From the NCBI GenBank assembly GCA_947460275.1, contig CANHHZ010000043.1, positions 1-12,556 of the forward strand: a stretch of 12,556 bases of DNA. Reading direction: 5' to 3'. Positions 1 through 6,082 of this stretch are shown one piece after another (position 1 is the first letter of the stretch; every line of letters starts with the position of its first letter). The notes under the pieces were generated by a model. It saw only the letters and a program-made list of their open reading frames with translations, had not been told where the DNA came from and searched no databases. The position numbers and the translations under genes were made by a program. This stretch comes from Sphingobacteriaceae bacterium. Lineage in GTDB: Bacteria > Bacteroidota > Bacteroidia > Sphingobacteriales > Sphingobacteriaceae.

Positions 1-486
1 TATTTAGAAGAAGTTAAAGTCCTTTATTTTGAACAACACGTACAACAAAATCTCACCAATTATAAGTTGGCTCGGAAAGAAGTATATGTGAGTACAGCCA
101 ACTTAGCCTCCCTTTTTCAGCGGATGTTTACCGAACCTAAAAGTAAGCAGTTATACATCAAAGAACTACATCAGTTTACTGTACTCAATCATTTGTTGTC
201 ATCTTATGTGGCTACATTATCCTTGTATTATAAAGAACATAACTTTGTAAATTCAAGTATAGACGAATTAAAACCAATTTCAGAAAATACAGTTTATTTG
301 CTAAACGAATCGGTAAATAATTTGAATAAAAAAGAAAGTCAACCACAAAATGTACCCTTAATTAGGCGAAAAAATACGCCCCTATCTCTAGAACAGACTA
401 ATGTTATTACAGAACAATTTGAGTTGATCCAAAAAGTAGCTTATGATATTTTTAAGTTGACAGAAAAACTTAATATTGAATCTTAG
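1..486 (+). CDS. FUSC-family (YccS/YhfK-like) membrane protein, C-terminal fragment
   Basis: The reading frame is open from the first base of the window to the stop at 484-486, so this is the last 161 residues of a longer gene; the TTG at 67 is internal, not a start. The visible stretch is soluble and helical. It contains a segment reading LARKEVYVSTANLASLFQRM, then EPKSKQ and HQFTVLNHLLSSYVATLS, which resembles the cytoplasmic part following the second membrane block in Bacteroidota FUSC proteins (YccS/YhfK group). These are inner-membrane proteins related to aromatic acid efflux subunits, and their substrates in this phylum are largely unknown. The tail, rich in Asn, Lys and Gln, looks unstructured. 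The gene is followed after 65 bases by ohr on the same strand. Family assignment is from remembered sequence pattern and is fairly confident; the transport substrate cannot be told. Confidence 0.72.
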   Translation, partial: YLEEVKVLYFEQHVQQNLTNYKLARKEVYVSTANLASLFQRMFTEPKSKQLYIKELHQFTVLNHLLSSYVATLSLYYKEHNFVNSSIDELKPISENTVYLLNESVNNLNKKESQPQNVPLIRRKNTPLSLEQTNVITEQFELIQKVAYDIFKLTEKLNIES

Positions 487-502
487 TTTTCATTTACCTT
501 AA

Positions 503-537
503 TTGAAAACAAAATTCGCACTGCTTTTGTTGTTTTT
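503..537 (+). promoter_or_regulatory. Candidate ohr promoter with overlapping inverted repeat
   Basis: In the 65-base gap before ohr, AACAAAA (508-514) and TTTTGTT (525-531) form a perfect 7-base inverted repeat with a 10-base spacer. TTG at 503-505 and TGCTTTTG at 522-529 are 16 bases apart and resemble a Bacteroidota promoter with one mismatch in the -7 element and a slightly short spacer. The right arm of the repeat overlaps that -7 element, which would suit an operator. The arms are AT-only and a run of T follows (533-537), so a weak terminator for the upstream gene is the alternative reading. Confidence 0.35.
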
Positions 538-551
538 AAAACAGAAGCAAA

Positions 552-962
552 ATGTATAAATTATATACGACTCAGGTACTTGCCAAAGGAGGAAGAAATG
601 GCCATGTTAAATCTAGCGATGGACTTTTTGAAGTTGAGTTTAGAAAACCCAAAGAAATGGGCGGTGTTGGAAGCGCTGCTAACCCCGAACAATTATTTGC
701 TGCCGCCTGGGGGGCTTGTTACTTAGGGGCTTTAAGTAGTGTTGCCCAGCTAGAAGGAATAGATGCAAGCGCTGCGAACGTAACTATTGAAGTAAGTATC
801 AATCAAAATAGAAAAAGCTTTAAATTATCCGCAAAATTAGACGTTCATGTCCCAAATACTCCAAAATTTGAAGCGCAAAAATTGGCAGAGAAAGCGCATA
901 AGCTTTGTCTATATTCTAAGGCTACACGAAAAAATATTGACGTACAAATTACAGCAATTTAA
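552..962 (+). CDS. ohr: Organic hydroperoxide resistance protein (Ohr, OsmC superfamily)
   Basis: A 136-residue thiol peroxidase of the Ohr subgroup of OsmC proteins, which reduces organic (lipid-type) hydroperoxides in the cytoplasm using a reactive cysteine, with lipoyl proteins as the known electron donor in the family. All the expected active-site positions are present: Arg15 in GGRNG, Glu46 in NPEQLFAA, the peroxidatic Cys56 in WGACY, and the resolving Cys119 in LCLYSKATRKN. The usual proline after the second cysteine (CPYSKA) is a leucine here. The SSDG motif at 21-24 and the length of about 140 residues are normal for Ohr rather than the broader OsmC group. The gene is monocistronic as far as visible, with the bioB gene converging from the right. 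An inverted repeat lies just upstream; no ohrR regulator gene is in the window. Confidence 0.93.
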   Translation: MYKLYTTQVLAKGGRNGHVKSSDGLFEVEFRKPKEMGGVGSAANPEQLFAAAWGACYLGALSSVAQLEGIDASAANVTIEVSINQNRKSFKLSAKLDVHVPNTPKFEAQKLAEKAHKLCLYSKATRKNIDVQITAI

Positions 963-993
963 AAAAAATAGGCTCCAAATTAGGAACCTATTT
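961..993 (-). terminator. Rho-independent terminator of the bioB transcript
   Basis: Arms AAATAGGCTCC (966-976) and GGAACCTATTT (983-993) pair over 11 bases with one mismatch around a 6-base loop. Read on the minus strand, the stem is followed by an eight-T tract (complement of 961-968), the classic intrinsic terminator form, 10 bases after the bioB stop codon. Read on the plus strand only a short T run follows, so it may terminate ohr less efficiently. The A tract overlaps the ohr stop codon (960-962). Confidence 0.8.
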
Positions 994-1002
994 ATAAGTA
1001 GT

Positions 1003-2004
1003 TTAGGTGGTTAGTTCTTTCTTTTTTAAGTTATCTGGTCGGCCATTTTTAAATGCTTCCCTACTTTTTAAGCCAAGCAATTCAAACATCGCCATGTCAT
1101 CCACAAAAGCTGGGTTTGGTGTGGTCAACAGTTTATCACCTGCAAAAATAGAATTGGCACCTGCCATAAAACAAAAGGCTTGTTCTAAAGTGCTCATTTC
1201 ATTTCTACCTGCCGAAAGACGAACTACAGATTTAGGCATTATAATTCTTGCCGTAGCAATCATGCGAACCATTTCCCAAATGGGGATGAGAGGCTGATTT
1301 TCTAGAGGAGTTCCTTTTACAGGTACTAAAGCATTAATAGGCACCGATTCGGGGTGCTTTTCCATGTTAGCTAATGTTTGCAACATAGAAACACGATCTT
1401 CAACAGTTTCACCCAGACCAACTATGCCCCCGCTACAAACAGTAAGTTTTGCTTTACGCACATTTTTTATGGTATTTAAACGATCATCGTATGTTCGAGT
1501 AGTAATAATTCTTTTGTAATCTTCTTCAGAAGTATCTAAATTGTGGTTATAAGCATATAAACCAGCATCCGCTAAGCGTTGTGCTTGATTTTCGGTAAGC
1601 ATACCAAGCGTACAACAAACTTCCATGTCTAATTCGTTTACTGCTTTTACCATGTCAATTACACGGTCAAAATCGCGGTTATCTCTTACTTCACGCCATG
1701 CAGCCCCCATACACAAGCGAGACGCCCCACCTTCTTTGGCTTTTACAGCTGCATCCACAACCTGATTGACTTGCATTAAAGCTTGCACATCTAAATCTGT
1801 ATGGTAACGGGCTGCTTGCGGACAGTATGAACAATCTTCGGCACAGCCACCAGTTTTTATTGAAATTAATGAACTAATTTGTACTTCGTTGTAATCTTTA
1901 TTTTCACGTTGAATGGTTGCAGCTTCATAAACCAAATCTAAAAAAGGTTTGTTGTAAATTGTTAAAATTTCGTCTGTTGTCCAATCGTGTTTCAATACTT
2001 GCAT
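1003..2004 (-). CDS. bioB: Biotin synthase
   Basis: A 333-residue radical SAM enzyme that inserts sulfur into dethiobiotin, the last step of biotin synthesis. The radical SAM cluster motif CxxxCxxC is at Cys54, Cys58 and Cys61 (GGCAEDCSYCPQ). Ligands expected for the second, [2Fe-2S] sulfur-donor cluster are Cys98 (RLCMGAAWR), Cys130 (EVCCTLG), Cys190 (VCSGGIVGLGE) and Arg262 (VRLSAGR). The YNHNLDTS motif is at 152-159. Length is normal for the family. The start 16 bases after the mgtE stop and the shared strand make it the last gene of the wbqC-like, corA, mgtE, bioB transcript; a strong hairpin terminator follows. No other biotin gene (bioA, D, F, C or H) is in the window, so the rest of the pathway must lie elsewhere, or dethiobiotin is imported. 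Confidence 0.97.
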   Translation of the reverse strand: MQVLKHDWTTDEILTIYNKPFLDLVYEAATIQRENKDYNEVQISSLISIKTGGCAEDCSYCPQAARYHTDLDVQALMQVNQVVDAAVKAKEGGASRLCMGAAWREVRDNRDFDRVIDMVKAVNELDMEVCCTLGMLTENQAQRLADAGLYAYNHNLDTSEEDYKRIITTRTYDDRLNTIKNVRKAKLTVCSGGIVGLGETVEDRVSMLQTLANMEKHPESVPINALVPVKGTPLENQPLIPIWEMVRMIATARIIMPKSVVRLSAGRNEMSTLEQAFCFMAGANSIFAGDKLLTTPNPAFVDDMAMFELLGLKSREAFKNGRPDNLKKKELTT

Positions 2005-2020
2005 AGTAAAAAAATAGTGT

Positions 2021-3370
2021 TTAGAGTAATAATTTGCTTGCTAATCCTAATAAAAGTAAAAATCCGAATACATCGGTAAAAGTCGTAATGATGATGGATG
2101 ATGCGATTGCAGGATCAATTCCTATTCTTTTTAAAAATAAAGGAATACTAGCACCAGTAACACCTGCAATAATTAAATTGCCTGTCATGGCTAAAAATAT
2201 AACTAAGCCTAACATTTGATTTCCATCAAAAAAATAGGCAAACATAAAAACAATCAAACCTGTAACTCCGCCATTTATCAAACCGACTGTAAATTCTTTC
2301 AAAACTGTTCTATAGGCTTGGCTATCGGTTAAATCGTATAATGAAATACGTCTTACCGTAACTGCTAAAGCTTGCGTAGCCGCATTTCCGCCCATACCAG
2401 CAATAATAACCATGTAAGCCGACAATACCGCCAAACGGTCTATCGTAGATTCGTAATGGCGTATAACTGCCGAAGCCAAAAAGGCAGTGGCAAGATTTAA
2501 AATAAGCCAAGGTAAACGTGATTTTACAGCTTCAATCCAATTTCCACCAAGTTGCTCATCTTCAGATACACCTGATATTTTTAAAATGTCTTCTGTATTT
2601 TCATCTTCCAATACATCAATCACATCATCAAAAGTTACCCTACCTAACAATTTCATATTCGCATCAATAACGGGTATACTTGTCAAGTTATACTGTGAAA
2701 TGAGTTTTGCTACTTCTTCTTGGTCGGTTTCGGGTCTTACATAGACCACGTCAGAATTTACCATTTGGGTAATTTTGGCATTTCCTTTGGCTTTGATGAT
2801 GTCTTTTAAAGAAACAATTCCTTTGAAATTGTTTTCATCATCCACTACAAAAACGGTATAAAATTCTTCAATTTCTTCGCTTTGGCGGATAATTTCATCG
2901 ATGGCATCTTTTTTAGTAAGGTTAAGATTGATTTTAATAAACTCCGTGTTCATTAAACCACCAGCTGTTTCCTCGTCGTAGGTTAGTAGGTTACGAATGT
3001 TAGTTGCATCGTCTTCATTAAGATCTTCTAAAATTTCTTTTTGTTCGTGCTCTTCTAACTGAGAAATAATATCTGTTGCATCATCATAATCAAGTTCTTC
3101 AACAATTTCTGTCCGCTTATCAGGATGTAATTGTAAAAGTAGTTCTTCAGGATGCGACTCCTCACTCATCTCCGATATCACTTCGGATGCTTTTTCTATA
3201 GCTAAAAGATTGATAATTCGCTCTCTATCTTCACTACTTATACTTTCAAATAAAATGGCAATTTCAGACGCGTGATATTCCTCAAGCGTAGCTTTTAGTA
3301 GTTCATTGTCACCACTAATTGCGTGCTTTAATTTAGAAACGTCTGTTTTGTCCAGCTCAAATGATTGCAT
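2021..3370 (-). CDS. mgtE: Magnesium transporter MgtE
   Basis: A 449-residue Mg2+ channel of the MgtE (SLC41-related) family in the inner membrane. Domain order is complete: acidic helical MgtE N domain (about 10-135, with repeated EELDYDDATD-like segments), a tandem CBS pair (about 139-258) that senses cytosolic Mg2+, a connecting helix, and five membrane helices from about 285 to the end. The family signature GGNAATQALAV is at 328-337. The pore aspartate that binds Mg2+ in the Thermus protein corresponds to Asp433 in TTFTDVFGF near the C-terminus. It lies 67 bases downstream of corA and 16 bases upstream of bioB on the same strand. No Mg2+ riboswitch fits in the short upstream gap, consistent with feedback through the protein itself. 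The start at 3370 gives a normal N-terminus. Confidence 0.96.
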   Translation of the reverse strand: MQSFELDKTDVSKLKHAISGDNELLKATLEEYHASEIAILFESISSEDRERIINLLAIEKASEVISEMSEESHPEELLLQLHPDKRTEIVEELDYDDATDIISQLEEHEQKEILEDLNEDDATNIRNLLTYDEETAGGLMNTEFIKINLNLTKKDAIDEIIRQSEEIEEFYTVFVVDDENNFKGIVSLKDIIKAKGNAKITQMVNSDVVYVRPETDQEEVAKLISQYNLTSIPVIDANMKLLGRVTFDDVIDVLEDENTEDILKISGVSEDEQLGGNWIEAVKSRLPWLILNLATAFLASAVIRHYESTIDRLAVLSAYMVIIAGMGGNAATQALAVTVRRISLYDLTDSQAYRTVLKEFTVGLINGGVTGLIVFMFAYFFDGNQMLGLVIFLAMTGNLIIAGVTGASIPLFLKRIGIDPAIASSIIITTFTDVFGFLLLLGLASKLLL

Positions 3371-3437
3371 ACGCCACTAAGATAGAAATAATTTAGCTTA
3401 GGCCTATAAAAATACTGTATTAAAGGTTTTGGTTTGT

Positions 3438-4556
3438 TTATTTAAACCAGCCTTTACGCCAAAAATAGATGATTTGTGCCACAGCTATAGCACCCATCAC
3501 AAGCATTGTATATAAATAACCGTTTGCTTGATACAATTCGGGCATGTTTTGCGGTAATATTTTTCCTGAAATAGGGTCTACCCTACTAAAGTTCATCCCA
3601 TAAATACCCGCGATAAAAGTAAGCGGAATAAAAATTGAAGAAATGATGGTAAGTACTTTCATGATTTCATTCATGCGATTACTAATGATAGAAAGATACA
3701 TATCTATAATGCTTGCAGAGATTTCTTTCATCGACTCGACCATATCTATTATTTGAATGCAATGATCGTAGGCATCTCGGATATACATTTTAGTAGCCTC
3801 ATCAATCAAATGGTTATCCGTACGTAAAATATCGTTCATTTTATCTCTTTCGGGCCAAGCAATTCGTCGCAAAGTAATTAAATTGCGTTTAATAACTTGT
3901 GTATCAAACATGATGGTTTTATTTGGCTTGTCAAATAGCTTGTTTTCAATTTCGTCCAATTGGTCTCCCCAATTGCTTAGTACACTAAAATATTCATCTA
4001 CTATAATATCCATTAAAGCATACATTAAATAACTACTTCCACCAATACGTATATTGCCCTGTCCTATCTCAAGCCTTTGTTTAATAGGTGCTAGGCAATC
4101 TTCATAACTTTGTTGAAATGTAAAAAGTATGTTTTTAGTAAGAATAAATGAAAGTTGCTCATTTGTTAAATTTTGATGACTATCCAAAAACAACATTCTG
4201 CTGATGGCGAAATTGTAATGCTTGTATTCTTCAAATTTTGGTCTTTGGTAAGTTCGGGTAATGTCTTCTAAAACGAGTTTACTAACTTCGAAATCTTTAC
4301 TCAAAATATGAAATAGTTCAACAGACTTAAATCCCTTTATTTCAACCCAATAATTCAAATTAGTATCAGAAATTTTGGCTTTAAGCAGTGATAAATTGGT
4401 AAGTGTTTCTACTTTATAATCATCAGCTTTATAAGTGTAAATATTTATAATTGGCGTTAGCGAGCTTTCGTCAATATGAACTAAACCCGGACTTGCACCC
4501 GGCATAGGTAATGCATAGTTCCTTTTTTTATGGTGGTGTCTGGTTTGTTTTGCCAT
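3438..4556 (-). CDS. corA: Magnesium/cobalt transporter CorA
   Basis: A 372-residue CorA-family divalent cation channel, a pentamer in the inner membrane importing Mg2+ (and Co2+ or Ni2+ in some members). The N-terminus is basic (HHHKKR) and leads into the large cytoplasmic domain (about 35-290); a long stalk helix runs into the first membrane helix (about 300-319). The selectivity motif YGMNF is intact at 319-323, and the second membrane helix is about 347-366 with the usual basic tail (FWRKGWFK). The periplasmic loop is odd: GMNF is followed by about 13 extra residues before the conserved MPEL (338-341), whereas many CorA proteins read GMNFxxMPEL. The gene begins 2 bases after the wbqC-like stop, so it is almost certainly cotranscribed with that gene, and mgtE follows. 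Confidence 0.95.
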   Translation of the reverse strand: MAKQTRHHHKKRNYALPMPGASPGLVHIDESSLTPIINIYTYKADDYKVETLTNLSLLKAKISDTNLNYWVEIKGFKSVELFHILSKDFEVSKLVLEDITRTYQRPKFEEYKHYNFAISRMLFLDSHQNLTNEQLSFILTKNILFTFQQSYEDCLAPIKQRLEIGQGNIRIGGSSYLMYALMDIIVDEYFSVLSNWGDQLDEIENKLFDKPNKTIMFDTQVIKRNLITLRRIAWPERDKMNDILRTDNHLIDEATKMYIRDAYDHCIQIIDMVESMKEISASIIDMYLSIISNRMNEIMKVLTIISSIFIPLTFIAGIYGMNFSRVDPISGKILPQNMPELYQANGYLYTMLVMGAIAVAQIIYFWRKGWFK

Positions 4557-4558
4557 AT

Positions 4559-5173
4559 TTAAAAATGTGATTTGGTTTGCGGACCTTGGTTAAACAATAA
4601 ATCTATACAACTTAGATTAGGGATAAACTCATTTCTATCGCTAAAAACCTGAAAATATTTTTTAAAATCAACATGTTGACTTATTTTTTTTTTGTTATTC
4701 AACTCAGTTCTATAATCAAAGCCCAAAGGCAATTCTTTTTGATACTCGCTTGTAAAAGAATAAACTGGGGATTGTTTTAACTGTTTAAAAATCCAGTTCA
4801 GTAATTCGAGGTTATAATCAAATAAAAAGTCATATTTTTTATGGTAAAAGCTAGCAAATTCATCTTCGTAATATTCAAAATAAGCAGAACTGCGGTAACA
4901 GGTTTGCAAACTTAACCAGTGCAGGCGCTGCCACTTTGAATCGTAACTTATTTTTACATCTTTGATTGAGGTATGTATTTTTGATCCTTTAACAACGGGT
5001 ACAATTAAGTCCAAAATCCCATTTGGCGATGCAATGCTAGCACGGTTTCTGTAGGTTTGCTTCACAAAATGTTCTTCCCTTTCCATTATAAAGTTAAAAT
5101 TATGGGCTTTTAAAGCTGAAAAATAAGTGGTGGGTGGAAGATAAAAAAGTGGAAATGTTGCTAATGTTTGCAT
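4559..5173 (-). CDS. WbqC-family protein
   Basis: A 204-residue cytoplasmic protein matching the WbqC-like family, named after a gene in O-antigen clusters and widespread in Bacteroidota; its biochemical role is unsettled. Recognisable features are the N-terminal FPLFYLPPTTYFSAL, the central YRNRASI, GILDLIVPVVKG and DVKISYDSKWQRLHWLSLQTCYRSSAYFEYYEDEF blocks seen here as separate short motifs, and the near-terminal LSCIDLLFNQGP (188-198). There is no signal peptide or membrane helix. It heads the minus-strand transcript with corA (2-base gap) and is divergent from an acyltransferase gene, with start codons only 36 bases apart. A run of ten A residues encodes Lys161-Lys163; gain or loss of one A would end the protein early. 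Function as an envelope glycan enzyme is inference from family name and context only. Confidence 0.85.
   Translation of the reverse strand: MQTLATFPLFYLPPTTYFSALKAHNFNFIMEREEHFVKQTYRNRASIASPNGILDLIVPVVKGSKIHTSIKDVKISYDSKWQRLHWLSLQTCYRSSAYFEYYEDEFASFYHKKYDFLFDYNLELLNWIFKQLKQSPVYSFTSEYQKELPLGFDYRTELNNKKKISQHVDFKKYFQVFSDRNEFIPNLSCIDLLFNQGPQTKSHF
4684..4693 (-). repeat. Ten-A homopolymer in the WbqC-like gene
   Basis: Ten T on the plus strand are ten A in the coding strand, encoding Lys161-Lys163 and the first base of Ile164. Loss of one A places TAA immediately after the three lysine codons; gain of one A reaches TGA six codons later. It is the longest single-base run I noticed in the window and a plausible site for polymerase slippage or for a sequencing error. 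Confidence 0.8.
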
Positions 5174-5190
5174 CTGTTATTATATTTTTG
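5158..5190 (+). promoter_or_regulatory. Candidate promoter for the acyltransferase gene
   Basis: TTG at 5158-5160 and TATTTTTG at 5183-5190 are separated by 22 bases, matching the Bacteroidota form TTG-N(17-23)-TAnnTTTG exactly. The expected start of transcription is near 5196, about 14 bases before the ATG at 5210. This supports 5210, not the in-frame TTG at 5168, as the translation start. Transcription start is inferred from the consensus only. Confidence 0.5.
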
Positions 5191-5202
5191 CATTACAACG
5201 CA

Positions 5203-5234
5203 CAAAGTAATGATTATAAAAGTCTTTTCACAAA
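5203..5234 (-). promoter_or_regulatory. Candidate promoter for the WbqC-corA-mgtE-bioB transcript
   Basis: Read on the minus strand, TTTG (complement of 5231-5234), a 20-base spacer and TTACTTTG (complement of 5203-5210) resemble the Bacteroidota promoter with one mismatch in the -7 element. Transcription would begin near 5197, about 25 bases before the WbqC-like start codon. The element lies inside the first codons of the divergent acyltransferase gene and overlaps the footprint of that gene's own promoter. Confidence 0.4.
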
Positions 5235-6079
5235 TAGGTTTATTTTTTTTATACATTTTATCTTTTGTACCCTTTGCTGTATTATACTTTTTTTCGAATT
5301 TAATGTACTTTTTGGTGTACTATGTAATTCGCTATCGAAAAAAAGTAGTTAGAGAAAATTTAAGAAAATCTTTTCCTGAAAAGGATGCAGAAACCCTTTT
5401 AAATATTGAAAAAAAATTCTTCAGGTACTTTACAGACCTAATGTTTGAGGTGGTTAAACTTAAATCTTTAAGTGAAAATGAATTGCGAAAAAGAGTTAAA
5501 TTTAATGGACTCGAACAACTTGAAAAACATTTCTCTCAAAGCCAAAGCGTTTTAGCTTGCATGGGCCATTATGGCAATTGGGAAATGTTAATTCTTGGCT
5601 TAGGCCTAAAAATTAGTGGAAAAACATATATAATTTATAAACCGTTAAACAGTCATACTTTTGAGGAATGGTTTAAAAAACTAAGAAATCGATTTGGTAA
5701 TCTCCTTGTACCTATGCGTCAAACGTTACGTATGATTATCGCCACAAAAGATGAGCCTACCGTATTTTGTTTTGGAAGTGACCAAAGTCCTCTTCGTGGA
5801 GAAGTACAATATACATTGCAATTTTTAAATCAACCTACTGCAGTTTTAATGGGATTAGAAAAGATTGCCATACAAACTAATAAGCCTGTTTATTATTTTG
5901 ATTTAAAGCGTGTAAAACGAGGTTTTTATGAGGTAGATGTTTTACCACTTTGTCTAGACCCTAAAGAGACTAAAAACCATGAAATAACAGATTTATTTTT
6001 TGAATTTTTAAATACGACAATACAAAGAGAACCCTCTTATTGGCTTTGGAGTCACAAACGCTGGAAATTAAACAACTAA
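5210..6079 (+). CDS. Lysophospholipid / lipid A acyltransferase (LpxL/HtrB family)
   Basis: A 289-residue membrane-anchored acyltransferase of the LpxL/HtrB family, which transfers an acyl chain to a lipid A precursor or related lipid at the inner membrane. An N-terminal hydrophobic anchor (about 5-40) is followed by a basic stretch (RYRKKVVRENLRKSF). The catalytic HX4(D/E) motif is GHYGNWE with His120 and Glu125, and the family's DQSP (191-194) and terminal YWLWSHKRWK are present. I chose ATG 5210 over the upstream TTG 5168 because the longer form would overlap the divergent WbqC-like gene and the candidate promoter, and 289 residues is normal for the family. The glycosyltransferase gene starts 3 bases after its stop. 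Lipid A secondary acylation is the likeliest role, but other lipid acceptors (for example ornithine lipids or pigments) cannot be excluded. Confidence 0.88.
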   Translation: MIIKVFSQIGLFFLYILSFVPFAVLYFFSNLMYFLVYYVIRYRKKVVRENLRKSFPEKDAETLLNIEKKFFRYFTDLMFEVVKLKSLSENELRKRVKFNGLEQLEKHFSQSQSVLACMGHYGNWEMLILGLGLKISGKTYIIYKPLNSHTFEEWFKKLRNRFGNLLVPMRQTLRMIIATKDEPTVFCFGSDQSPLRGEVQYTLQFLNQPTAVLMGLEKIAIQTNKPVYYFDLKRVKRGFYEVDVLPLCLDPKETKNHEITDLFFEFLNTTIQREPSYWLWSHKRWKLNN

Positions 6080-6082
6080 AAG

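Noticed and set aside
1007..1297. Plus-strand open frame of 96 codons
   Set aside because: It is fully antisense to bioB, which has every catalytic motif; no family likeness in the antisense product.
3399..3406. TAGGCCTA palindrome in the corA-mgtE gap
   Set aside because: The same eight bases also occur inside the acyltransferase gene near 5602, so it does not look like a specific regulatory site.
5168..5209. Upstream TTG start for the acyltransferase
   Set aside because: It would overlap the divergent WbqC-like gene and lie upstream of the candidate promoter; ATG 5210 gives a normal length.
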